Assembly (NCBI GenBank): GCA_015522385.1
Contig: WAMJ01000288.1
Span: forward strand, 1 to 27,093
Reading direction: 5' to 3'
Length of the DNA stretch: 27,093 nucleotides
From: Candidatus Heimdallarchaeota archaeon
GTDB lineage: Archaea > Asgardarchaeota > Heimdallarchaeia > Heimdallarchaeales > Kariarchaeaceae
Part shown: positions 15,995-23,195 of the stretch, in pieces
How positions within the stretch are numbered: the stretch's first letter is position 1
Layout of the letters: every line of letters begins with the position of its first letter
Translations under genes and position numbers: made by a program
The notes under the pieces: model-generated
What the model saw: the letters and a program-made list of their open reading frames with translations, nothing else
Told to the model about the DNA's origin: nothing
Databases searched by the model: none

Positions 15995-16516
15995 CTATTC
16001 AAGAGGTTTCATACCCCAGTACTGCCTGAGGGTGACGGGTACTCCTGCGGAACGGAGTGTTGATACGAGAGAACCTCTGTGCTGAATCAGGTGGTTCTGC
16101 ATGGAGAGGAAACCTTCGAGGTAGGTACGCTCACCCCTGAACAGGAAGTTGGTGTATGTAGAGTTCACCCACTCGTCATCGGTCTTACCCCCGAAGAATT
16201 CAAGGAAGACCTCGCACGACTTCCTGAACATCTCGGGATAGTTCTTGTTCTTCAACGAGTCCCCGAGGTACTTCTCGAAGGTCGCCATCAGTGCGTCGTT
16301 CTCGGGGAACTTGTCAAAGAGATCTTGGGCGAAGAGGGCCGCTCCTAGCGGAAGGGTGGAGATGTGGAAGGCCAGTGCCTCAATCGTGGCTGAATCACCA
16401 CCAACTTGGTGGTCAAGCTTGTCCATTGGTATAGCCTGCAGGACATAGTCCGTCCCCTTTTGGATGTTCTCAAACATTGACATTACCAGTTCTTTTGCTG
16501 TTGCCATACTCTTCAT
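15995..16516 (-). CDS. DinB/YfiT-like four-helix protein, putative metal-dependent
   Basis: 173 residues if started at the ATG at 16516; the frame stays open to a GTG at 16567, but the residues upstream (WHWSLGKVHNPTIY) look unlike the family. DinB proteins begin with a helix like the one here (LVMSMFENIQKGTDYVL) and hold a metal with three histidines: His51 in LAFHIS and the pair His142 and His146 in the motif QNHLIQHRGSL. All three are present. Known members are thiol-dependent transferases (bacillithiol, mycothiol) or of unknown role; archaeal ones are uncharacterised. It lies 57 bases downstream of the acetyltransferase gene on the same strand. Fold assignment is good, reaction unknown. 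Confidence 0.72.
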   Translation of the reverse strand: MKSMATAKELVMSMFENIQKGTDYVLQAIPMDKLDHQVGGDSATIEALAFHISTLPLGAALFAQDLFDKFPENDALMATFEKYLGDSLKNKNYPEMFRKSCEVFLEFFGGKTDDEWVNSTYTNFLFRGERTYLEGFLSMQNHLIQHRGSLVSTLRSAGVPVTLRQYWGMKPLE

Positions 16517-16572
16517 GTAAATTGTGGGATTATGAACCTTGCCGAGTGACCAATGCCAATATCTCACTTGGT

Positions 16573-17115
16573 CTAGTCAATCTCCAGTCCCATGTGATGG
16601 GTGTCCACGAACTCCCCGTCGATCATCATCTCCCGGGTGACCGTCCCTTCGATTCTGAACCCAGTCTTCTTGTACAGAGCTATCCCCGCGGAATTGTAGG
16701 TAGCGACTGCGAGATTCATCTTCCGGATAATCCCGGTGTCAATCGCCCAGTCAATGAGGGCCCTCATCATTGCCTCCCCGATCCCGTGTCTCCAGTACTT
16801 CTTCAGCACCGACATCCCGATCTCACCCGTGTGCCTCATTCTGGGTCTAGTGCTACTGGAGAAATTCGACACGGAGACCAGCTCGTCTCCGATGTAACCG
16901 ACGAGGAATATGGAATTGTCAAGAGATGCGTAGTGCTCGAGTATCTTCTCCTCCTTCTCCACTGGTACGTCAAACTCTCCGGGTCCGAACCCTATGTTGT
17001 TTGACTCTCCTGCCACGATGTTGATGTAGTCGATCATATTCAGAGCGTCGCTAGGTTCAGCCTCTCGAATGAGCAACGTGTGGTTCTTCACCTGCACCTC
17101 TCTTCTAAATGCCAT
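16573..17115 (-). CDS. GNAT-family N-acetyltransferase (RimI/RimL-like)
   Basis: 180 residues, a single GNAT domain. The acetyl-CoA motif lies at about 97-124, with GEIGMSVLKKYWRHGIGEAM providing the R/QxxGxG/A pyrophosphate loop (RHGIGE at 109-114); the C-terminal motif NSAGIALYKKTGFRIEG (141-157) is the classic motif-B ending. Strand and loop order match acetyltransferases that modify protein N-termini, amino acids or small amines. The ATG at 17115 has no obvious competitor. It may be co-transcribed with the DinB-like gene. The substrate cannot be read from the sequence. Confidence 0.85.
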   Translation of the reverse strand: MAFRREVQVKNHTLLIREAEPSDALNMIDYINIVAGESNNIGFGPGEFDVPVEKEEKILEHYASLDNSIFLVGYIGDELVSVSNFSSSTRPRMRHTGEIGMSVLKKYWRHGIGEAMMRALIDWAIDTGIIRKMNLAVATYNSAGIALYKKTGFRIEGTVTREMMIDGEFVDTHHMGLEID

Positions 17116-17145
17116 GGGCCTGCATCTTCTTGTCTATTGATAAAC

Positions 17146-17653
17146 CTATCCCAGATCCTCTGGGAGGTCTCCTACTGGATATAGGTCTGGCTTCTCTTCT
17201 ATGTCGATTCTCTCCTTGACCGTGAGAGAGACCACATACGATAGAACGATCACGATGAAAAGAACGGGGAGAATAATTCCAAAAGATGGGTGTCCTAGGT
17301 TGGCATAGAAGACTGATGAAAGCTCTGATCCGATAGATAGCTGCATCCCAAAACCCAGGAAGTCCATGATTATCATGTCGAGTAGGATCAACGGGAATAC
17401 CGCAAGAAAATATGACACATATCGCATCTGGCCATTTTCCTCAATTTTTGTTAGTGGAAGTGCGTAGATTAGTAAGTATAGAACTAGTGAAATAAGGAAC
17501 TGAAATATGGCTAGCCCATATCCCAGTTGTGAAAACCCCCTACAAACTCCATAGTTCTACCCTGATATAAGACGTGAAACCTAGGGTTTGGAAGATGAAA
17601 ACCAGGACAAATCCAGCACCGATGAAGAGGAAATCAGGAATTACTATTACCAA
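17146..17653 (-). pseudogene. Frameshifted small membrane protein
   Basis: The 93-residue frame from the ATG at 17427 carries two transmembrane helices (about 4-23 and 49-68), but the same frame stays open for 43 codons upstream (17428-17556) and encodes a further hydrophobic helix (LAIFQFLISLVLYLLIYALP) with no ATG, GTG or TTG. Upstream of that, a different frame (17653 from a TTG to a TAG at 17540-17542) encodes another helix, PDFLFIGAGFVLVFIFQ. The two frames overlap at 17540-17556. The simplest reading is one four-helix protein of about 165 residues broken by a single frameshift in the G-run around 17536-17556, or a sequencing indel there. The helix spacing faintly recalls NuoA but the signature loop is missing. 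It is next to other decayed genes, which favours real decay. Confidence 0.5.
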
Positions 17654-17682
17654 TCTATGGGGGTGGAGTCAGTGAAACTATT

Positions 17683-18032
17683 ATGTCTAATGAGTCCTAC
17701 CTAGAAGATCTTGGAGCCATCGCTACGAGAATGCTCAATTACAACTCACATATTGAGTTTTACAAAAATAACATATCCACCAATTCTCTGTTTGATATCT
17801 ATAGTCACGGGTGAGATCATATTCCTCTGAATTTCAAGATCAGAACGTTTCCTACATAGTCTATCATCTCAATAAATGGAGATCATTTTCAGAGGAGAAG
17901 CTTTTGGTATCTAATGTTACCGCTATAGGTGCTCCAAGAAACCTAATTGTGGATAGAAACAATACACTGGAACACTATCTATACTGCTATGGTCCTGACC
18001 AATTATTCATTTCTGTTCTTCTCTCACGCTGA
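17683..18032 (+). pseudogene. Possible frameshifted gene fragment
   Basis: An ATG at 17683 opens 43 codons ending at a TGA at 17812-17814; the next reading frame is open from just before 17811 to 18032 (73 codons, including YIVYHLNKW and RNLIVDRNNTLEHYL). The two frames overlap around 17803-17814, so a one-base shift would join them into about 115 residues. I recognise no family. It overlaps no other gene and lies inside a zone with decayed genes on the other strand, so it may be a remnant or simply chance open frames. Confidence 0.25.
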
Positions 18033-18066
18033 AGGTCACAGCAATGACGGAGAAGCAGGAGGTGAG

Positions 18067-18420
18067 TTAACCAATGATTTCCACGGGTTGCACGAACTTA
18101 GACATCACGAGCTCGGAGTTGGATCCGAACCCCCCTGATACCCTGTTCGGGTTCCATCCGTTCATGCCCCCAGCCATCGAAACGGAGCTGACACTGCTCG
18201 TGGTGTAGTAGATAAGGACGGTGTGAATTTCGTTTACTATAGCTGGGAACCCCTTGGTCTCCACCTATATGATTTACTGGTCGATGAGATCCTGCCTGTC
18301 TTCTGGAGCTGTACTGGTGAATTTATCCTTGAAGTCGTAGAAATCCATAAAGGGCTTTTGGGCGGTCTACATCGAGGTCATTATGAGCAGAAGTACGACA
18401 ATAGCTAATTCCCTCAACAC
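18067..18420 (-). pseudogene. Remnant of a secreted Fes-type (enterochelin esterase-like) esterase
   Basis: One reading frame from a GTG at 18420 to a TAA near 18067 gives a signal peptide (LRELAIVVLLLIM), a mature N-terminus with PEDRQDLIDQ, then VSSVSMAGGMNGWNP, the CBM48-like strand of enterochelin esterase-type enzymes, and finally NRVSGGFGSNSELVM with FVQPVE, which matches the conserved linker just before their alpha/beta hydrolase domain. In-frame stops occur at 18367-18369 (TAG), 18274-18276 (TAA) and 18265-18267 (TAG). The about 35 residues that normally separate the two motifs are missing, and the catalytic hydrolase domain is absent. It is therefore a dead gene with both point stops and deletions. 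Such enzymes hydrolyse ester bonds of siderophores or polysaccharides outside the cell. Confidence 0.6.
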
Positions 18421-18459
18421 AGGTTTATCTGGTACGGTGGTTTAGAGCTTCACTGAAAT

Positions 18460-19638
18460 CTATTCAGACTGCTGAAGTTTCCGTAAGATATCTGCGAATC
18501 TGTCGATCTCCTCGGTGGTATTGTAGTAGTGGATGGAGGCTCTCATGAGGGACTTCAGGCGTCGCCTCTTCATGTCTAGGAGTGCGTTGAATTGGCTGGT
18601 GACACTGACGTTTATACCCTGTGCGATAAGCTCGTCCTTCAACTGTATGTGGTCTGCACCGTCTACCTCAAATGTCACAATCCCGCACTTGGTCTCACCG
18701 AGATCCCTGACCTTGATACTGTTAATTTCCGACAACCTGTTCCTGAGATTTTCGGAGAGATCCTGTACTCTGGTCCAGATGTTGTTCAGACCCAGATCCA
18801 TCGCGTACTCTGCGGCCGTTCCCAGGCCAAGAAAGTTGGAGTAGCTGAACTCGAAGGTCTCGAACCTCCTCCGGTCGCGATGAGGTATGTAGTCGTCCTC
18901 GTTGTATGAGGCAGCCCACGCGTCGAGGAACGGGGGCTCGAGATCCTCCAGTACCTCCGGTCTCACGTAAAGGAATCCGGTTCCCCGTGGTGCCCTGAGG
19001 AATTTCCTCCCGGTGGTGGAGAGGAAGTCGCACTTGAGTTTCTCCACATCCACTGGTTTCTGCCCCACTGACTGACAGGCATCAAGCAGGTACATTGCCC
19101 CGTACTCATCCGACAGCTTCCCCACCCCCTCTGCGGGATTGACAAGACCCGAGTTGGTCGGTATGTGGTTGATGGTCACCATCTTCGCCCCCTTCTTGAG
19201 CCTTCTCTCTAAGTCCCCGAGATCAAGCTGTCCGCAGTCATCGTCATCGATCATCTCTATCCTGATCCCCCTCCTCTTCCTCATCTGGAGGTAGGCGACA
19301 TAGTTCGCACAGTATTCCGTGTAGGTCGTGAGGATGGTGTCACCCCTCTGGAAATCTACTGAGTAGAATGCCATGTCCCATGCCCGTGTAGCGTTCTCTG
19401 CTCGTGAGATCGCATGTGATTCTACACCGATCAATCTTGCCAAGGTTTCATAGGTTCTCTCCAAATCCTCTTTCCGCATAGCTGCCAGTTCATACCCTCC
19501 GACTCTCGCCTCCTCCCTCACGTAACCAACCACTGTGTCGACGACGGGAATAGGTGGGAGTGACGCTCCTGCATTGTTGAAGTGGATTCTCTCCTCACAA
19601 CCCGGGGTCTGCTCCCTCACCCTCTGGACATCAATCAT
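18460..19638 (-). CDS. Class V aminotransferase-fold PLP enzyme (cysteine desulfurase / isopenicillin-N epimerase-like)
   Basis: 392 residues, full length for the family. The pyridoxal phosphate is expected on Lys212 in STTGRKFLRAPRGTG; Asp186 in LLDACQSVGQ pairs with the pyridine nitrogen and His158 in NHIPTNSG lies over the ring. The N-terminal IHFNNAGASLPP segment is typical of the epimerase/C-S lyase (EgtE-like) branch. The mobile-loop cysteine that makes SufS or IscS a desulfurase is not apparent in the C-terminal part (VTSQFNALLDMKRRRL), so a C-S lyase, epimerase or aminotransferase role is more likely than sulfur transfer to Fe-S clusters. It stands alone on the minus strand, next to decayed sequence. 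Fold and cofactor are clear, reaction open. Confidence 0.85.
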   Translation of the reverse strand: MIDVQRVREQTPGCEERIHFNNAGASLPPIPVVDTVVGYVREEARVGGYELAAMRKEDLERTYETLARLIGVESHAISRAENATRAWDMAFYSVDFQRGDTILTTYTEYCANYVAYLQMRKRRGIRIEMIDDDDCGQLDLGDLERRLKKGAKMVTINHIPTNSGLVNPAEGVGKLSDEYGAMYLLDACQSVGQKPVDVEKLKCDFLSTTGRKFLRAPRGTGFLYVRPEVLEDLEPPFLDAWAASYNEDDYIPHRDRRRFETFEFSYSNFLGLGTAAEYAMDLGLNNIWTRVQDLSENLRNRLSEINSIKVRDLGETKCGIVTFEVDGADHIQLKDELIAQGINVSVTSQFNALLDMKRRRLKSLMRASIHYYNTTEEIDRFADILRKLQQSE

Positions 19639-19695
19639 ACTCCACCATATTGTGCGAGGTACTTCTCTCTTTCGGACACGGAGATTAAGGATATC

Positions 19696-19842
19696 TCACA
19701 TTGTTCTGCATGATTTGCGATGATTTACCATGCAGATGTCCAATGCGACCTTCGTATCCGACTCATCCAATCCTTCAGCGATACAGGTTGATGCCCTGAA
19801 GTTAACTAGATCGAACTTTTCCCACCAATGAACAGAGAACAT
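19696..19842 (-). CDS. Possible small protein or gene remnant (48 residues)
   Basis: An ATG-initiated frame just upstream of the aminotransferase encodes 48 residues with three cysteines and a Trp-rich start (MFSVHWWEKFDLV). No family is recognised and no clear ribosome binding site is seen; a weak TATA-like run is too close to the ATG. It could be a truncated relic, a small protein, or a chance frame. Confidence 0.2.
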   Translation of the reverse strand: MFSVHWWEKFDLVNFRASTCIAEGLDESDTKVALDICMVNHRKSCRTM

Positions 19843-20064
19843 GTGGATCGTACAAATATCCTATTCAAAGTACGTGTTTCGGCACTCTCGTTCAGAAATT
19901 CATCCTCAAATTATCCGAGATCATCAGTTTGCATGTCGTCAAATACTATATTATGGATGCTGTATTCCCAATATTCATCTTTTCCATTATAGGGCGGCCG
20001 AAAGCTGTACTAAAACCGATCATTATTCTCAGAATCTGCAGTCTTTTTGATTCTACCCACCAGA
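19843..20064. other. Intergenic stretch before the MFS gene, nothing recognised
   Basis: Including the flanking low-confidence small frame, about 455 bases separate the aminotransferase from the transporter. A 69-codon plus-strand frame crosses here but has odd composition and runs past the transporter's TATA box. I see no RNA gene or repeat. Confidence 0.4.
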
Positions 20065-20072
20065 TTTAATAA
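20065..20072 (+). promoter_or_regulatory. TATA box of the MFS transporter gene
   Basis: TTTAATAA is centred about 26 bases upstream of the ATG at 20095, predicting a leaderless transcript starting at or next to that ATG. The upstream in-frame ATG at 20047 lies before the TATA box and is excluded. Confidence 0.55.
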
Positions 20073-20094
20073 TCTGGAAAGCACCCCTAGTGGG

Positions 20095-21381
20095 ATGTTC
20101 TCCAAAAAGAAACTCCTTGTCATCTTCGCCCTCCTCGGCTGGATATTCGATTTCTTCGACCTCATCCTCTACTCTTTTCTCCTCACTCCCATCGAGCGAG
20201 AATTCGGTATATCGGACACAGAGGCTGCACTAGTGTATTCGTTCTCATTGGCCTTCACCGCTGTGGGTGGGATCTTACTAGGTTACATCGGCGATAGGAT
20301 TGGGCGAAAACCCACTCTCATCATCTCTATCGCACTCTTTTCCATAGGGACCCTTCTCTCGGGTCTGGCATGGAACTTGGTCTCACTAGTTGTCTTCCGA
20401 ATCTTGACTGCTTTCGGTATTGGAGGTGAGTGGGCAGCAGGCCATACCCTGATCAACGAGACACTTCCCCAAGGGTCGAAAGCAAAAGCCAGTGCAGTTA
20501 TTCAGTCAGGCGCTCCCATCGGGGTAGCACTCGCCTCCCTTGTCGGTGGTTACATCTCCCCAACTATTGGGTGGAGGGAGTCCTTCTTCCTCGCTGCACT
20601 TCCGTCTTTCATTCTTGTTCTCCTCATGTGGATGTTTCTCGAAGAGTCTCCCAAATTCCTGATCTTCAGGGAGGAGTCGAAGGATAAGAGACCCCCAGAT
20701 GACATTCCCAGAGGTGTAGACTACATCAGACTCTCAACAGATAGGTCGTGGAAGCAGCTATGGCAGGTGAGGTGGATGCTCCTCGTCGGGACCCTTCTCT
20801 CGTTGTGGGGAATGATGGCATACTGGATAATCTTCTCATGGACACCAAAAATATTGGTGGACCTAGGCTATTCAGACCATCATATAGCTTGGTGGATGGT
20901 CACGTCGCAGGTAGGTGCGTTTATCGGATACATCGCTTTTGGGTTGATCTCAGACGCGACTAGGAGATTCAGGCTAACCTTCACGTCCTTCGCAGCGGTT
21001 TTCACAATCGGTGTACTCACCTTCGTCGAAGGGCTGAGTGTTGGAAACTCGGGTGTTATCTACTCAGGCATCTTTGTTACAGGCCTGGGTACTGGGTTCT
21101 TCTCAGGATATGGGCCCCTGTACTCTGCGCTCTACCCGGTAAAGATCAGAAACACCTGCGCATCGTGGTGTTTTAACATAGGGAGGATGGGTGCTTTTGT
21201 TGCTCCACTCATGGTCGTCCAGCTTGGACAGAACTTCGGTGTTGCAACCGCCCTTTCTTCATCTGCCATTTTCTCAATCATCCTCTGCTTCTGGGTCCTG
21301 CTCATCCCGTCCAAGGTTCAACACATGATCTCTGCGACAAGGGTATCTACCAAGGTCAGTGCTGTTCCCAGATTAGCATAA
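20095..21381 (+). CDS. Major facilitator superfamily transporter (acid/sugar:H+ symporter type)
   Basis: 428 residues with twelve predicted transmembrane helices and a long cytoplasmic loop between helices 6 and 7 (about 187-220). Helix 1 holds GWIFDFFDLILY, whose two acidic residues (Asp19, Asp22) are typical of the metabolite:H+ symporter branch that moves aromatic acids, lactate or sialic acid. MFS motif A, GYIGDRIGRKP, is at 63-73, and the FGIGGEWAAG segment in helix 4 is also characteristic of that branch. It would import an organic acid or sugar by proton symport. No catabolic genes flank it, so the substrate stays open. The start was chosen from the leaderless TATA spacing. Confidence 0.88.
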   Translation: MFSKKKLLVIFALLGWIFDFFDLILYSFLLTPIEREFGISDTEAALVYSFSLAFTAVGGILLGYIGDRIGRKPTLIISIALFSIGTLLSGLAWNLVSLVVFRILTAFGIGGEWAAGHTLINETLPQGSKAKASAVIQSGAPIGVALASLVGGYISPTIGWRESFFLAALPSFILVLLMWMFLEESPKFLIFREESKDKRPPDDIPRGVDYIRLSTDRSWKQLWQVRWMLLVGTLLSLWGMMAYWIIFSWTPKILVDLGYSDHHIAWWMVTSQVGAFIGYIAFGLISDATRRFRLTFTSFAAVFTIGVLTFVEGLSVGNSGVIYSGIFVTGLGTGFFSGYGPLYSALYPVKIRNTCASWCFNIGRMGAFVAPLMVVQLGQNFGVATALSSSAIFSIILCFWVLLIPSKVQHMISATRVSTKVSAVPRLA

Positions 21382-21423
21382 GTCATTCTCCCTCTGCCTT
21401 TCTCCACTCTTAGCTAGCAATCG

Positions 21424-21430
21424 ATTTAAA
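21424..21430 (+). promoter_or_regulatory. TATA box of the EF-hand gene
   Basis: ATTTAAA is centred 26 bases upstream of the ATG at 21453, the leaderless spacing seen at other genes here. A second AT run at 21440-21450 is too close to the start. Confidence 0.45.
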
Positions 21431-21452
21431 GCATGGTGCTTTATAATAATCC

Positions 21453-21683
21453 ATGGAAACTAAGGACGAGCTTAGAAAACGATTTGAGGAATTGGACCTT
21501 GACAAGGATGGGGTACTTTCCCTCGAAGAGGTCCGGCAGGCTCTTCAAGATTACGCCGAGAAATACCCAGATGTGGATTTCTTCTCGGAAGGTCAAATAG
21601 AAGCATATATGGAGGTTGCCGATTCGAATCACAATGGGGTAGTCGAGTATGAGGAGTTTCTTGAGAACATGGACCTTTCATGA
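21453..21683 (+). CDS. Small two-EF-hand calcium-binding protein
   Basis: 76 residues, no signal peptide, forming one calmodulin-like EF-hand pair. Loop 1 (15-26) reads DLDKDGVLSLEE and loop 2 (57-68) reads DSNHNGVVEYEE; both have the canonical Ca2+ ligands at positions 1, 3, 5 and 12 and the invariant glycine at position 6. The protein ends with EFLENMDLS. It is expected to be a cytoplasmic calcium sensor or buffer. EF-hand proteins are less common in archaea than in eukaryotes, so a calcium signalling role is possible but unproven. The flanking transporter and acetyltransferase genes each appear to have their own promoter. Confidence 0.85.
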   Translation: METKDELRKRFEELDLDKDGVLSLEEVRQALQDYAEKYPDVDFFSEGQIEAYMEVADSNHNGVVEYEEFLENMDLS

Positions 21684-21741
21684 AGTCAGAAGGGTAACGC
21701 TGAAACCTTTGGGTTTATGTTTCTCTAATGGGTGTATAAAG

Positions 21742-21751
21742 CTTAATAATA
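21742..21751 (+). promoter_or_regulatory. TATA box of the double-GNAT gene
   Basis: CTTAATAATA is centred about 26 bases upstream of the ATG at 21773, again predicting a leaderless transcript. Confidence 0.45.
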
Positions 21752-21772
21752 ATAGAACCCCCTAATTTCACT

Positions 21773-22843
21773 ATGGATACGAAGACAGTGCTCGGAGTCA
21801 AACGGGCGAAAATTGACTTCGACTCAATTACCGAGAAGGATTGGGAAAGATATCTGAGATACTTCAAAAGTGAACACAAGAGACTAAGACCTGATGACCC
21901 ATTGGAACCCGACGAGGTCATGAAGAAGAGAATCCACCAGCAGATGAATGATCCCCAGATGATCCTTGACGTCGAGTCACTTGAGGACCCGGAGAGTGGG
22001 GAAATGGTTGGAATGTACATCTACGGTACACCGACTAAGGATCATCCGATCGGGGCAAACAATCCGTCCCTAGGGTTTGTGGTCATCGAGCTCATCCCTG
22101 AATTCCGAAGAAGAGGAATTGCCCGTATACTACTTGAGGACGCTTTGGAAAAGCTGGACAGGGATGGGAAAACGGTTGTCTTCGGAAGCACAAACCAATC
22201 CGATGGTGCTGAATTTGTCAAACACATCGGTGGGCAAGTTGGGCAGGTCAACATCGTCAACCGGGTAGCGGTCAAGGACATAGACATGGACATGATGAGA
22301 GAATGGGTAAGGGTAGGAAGGGAGCGTTCTCCCAAGACAAGGTTGGAGTTCTACTGGAAGATCCCTGATGCCCTCGCTGAGGAGTACTGCAGGACCTACG
22401 AAGCTACGGTCAACCAAGTTCCACGTGACAATCTCGAGTTCAACGATATGAGGTTCAGCGTGGAGGATCTGAGGAAGCAGGAGAAAGAACGCGATGATGC
22501 AGGGGTCAAGGTTCTCACTGCAGTGACGATAGAACCAGATGGTGAGGCCTCTGCCCTCACCGAGCTTACGTTCTCACCCACGAACCCAACTAGGCTGTCA
22601 CAGGGACTCACGGGTACGCTGGAAAAGCATCGAGGACGGGGATTGGGGAAGTGGATCAAGGCAGCGATGATCCTCAGGGCGGTAGAGGAGTTTCCGAACG
22701 TTGAGTTCATCACTACCGGAAATGCCACCACCAATGCTCCCATGCTCTCGATAAACGAACGGATCGGATTTAAAAAATACAGAGAGAACTACGGACTGCA
22801 GATTACAAGGGACACTATCGCTAAGTATCTCAAAAAAGAGTAG
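21773..22843 (+). CDS. Tandem GNAT acetyltransferase, two domains (MshD-like architecture)
   Basis: 356 residues with two GNAT domains. The first (about 20-165) has the acetyl-CoA loop FRRRGIAR at 111-118 after strand 4 (GFVVIELIPE). The second (about 190-350) has HRGRGLGKW at 286-294 and the motif NAPMLSINERIGFKKY near 321-336, which is the usual last helix-strand of GNATs. Two-domain GNATs of this length, such as mycothiol synthase MshD, are known; usually one domain is catalytic and the other structural. There is no evidence here of mycothiol metabolism, so a different amine or protein substrate is likely. Soluble and cytoplasmic; single-gene transcript by the TATA spacing. Confidence 0.85.
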   Translation: MDTKTVLGVKRAKIDFDSITEKDWERYLRYFKSEHKRLRPDDPLEPDEVMKKRIHQQMNDPQMILDVESLEDPESGEMVGMYIYGTPTKDHPIGANNPSLGFVVIELIPEFRRRGIARILLEDALEKLDRDGKTVVFGSTNQSDGAEFVKHIGGQVGQVNIVNRVAVKDIDMDMMREWVRVGRERSPKTRLEFYWKIPDALAEEYCRTYEATVNQVPRDNLEFNDMRFSVEDLRKQEKERDDAGVKVLTAVTIEPDGEASALTELTFSPTNPTRLSQGLTGTLEKHRGRGLGKWIKAAMILRAVEEFPNVEFITTGNATTNAPMLSINERIGFKKYRENYGLQITRDTIAKYLKKE

Positions 22844-22887
22844 ATGTATAGTTGTTGAATTGTATCTGATGAACAGGGAGATAGATA

Positions 22888-23187
22888 TCAGTTCGTGACG
22901 CTTATTCCGTAATCAAGGTACACCATTATTGCGAGGTAGAAGATCATGATCAGGGGAATGACAATTCCGAATATGATGATGACCTTCCTGTCTTCATGGT
23001 ACTTCACATGCATGAAAATCATGACTATGAACGATGCCTTGACAACAGACAGGGCCACAAGGATGGCTATCTTGATAGAACTCTCTGGCATGAATCCCAC
23101 GAAGTACTCGACAATGGTGATGACCAAGAGTACAAGGAGTGTCATGAGATAGGTTCTGGAGTGGTCGTTGTGCATTTCTTCTTCCAT
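22888..23187 (-). CDS. coxD: Cytochrome c oxidase subunit IV (prokaryotic caa3 type)
   Basis: 99 residues counted from the ATG at 23187, with three transmembrane helices (about 13-32, 40-60, 69-92). The segment VVKASFIVMIFMHVKYHEDRK is the diagnostic motif of the Cox4_pro family (PF03626), small subunits of bacterial and archaeal heme-copper oxidases that stabilise the complex. The start is fixed by an AGGTGAT site three bases upstream, which begins inside the TAG stop of the CoxI-III gene; the longer frame to 23253 overlaps that gene's end and is not used. It is the last gene of the oxidase operon. Confidence 0.88.
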   Translation of the reverse strand: MEEEMHNDHSRTYLMTLLVLLVITIVEYFVGFMPESSIKIAILVALSVVKASFIVMIFMHVKYHEDRKVIIIFGIVIPLIMIFYLAIMVYLDYGISVTN

Positions 23188-23195
23188 ATTATCAC

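Noticed and set aside
17146..17427. NuoA (NADH dehydrogenase subunit A) identity for the small membrane protein
   Set aside because: The helix spacing is loosely similar, but the YECG-type loop and acidic helix signature are missing and no other complex I genes are nearby.
18460..19638. SufS/IscS cysteine desulfurase annotation
   Set aside because: The PLP lysine is present but the catalytic cysteine loop of desulfurases is not seen, and no Fe-S assembly genes are near.
19841..20050. 69-codon plus-strand frame before the MFS gene
   Set aside because: It has no recognisable motif, no ribosome site, and an ordinary cysteine/histidine-rich chance composition.
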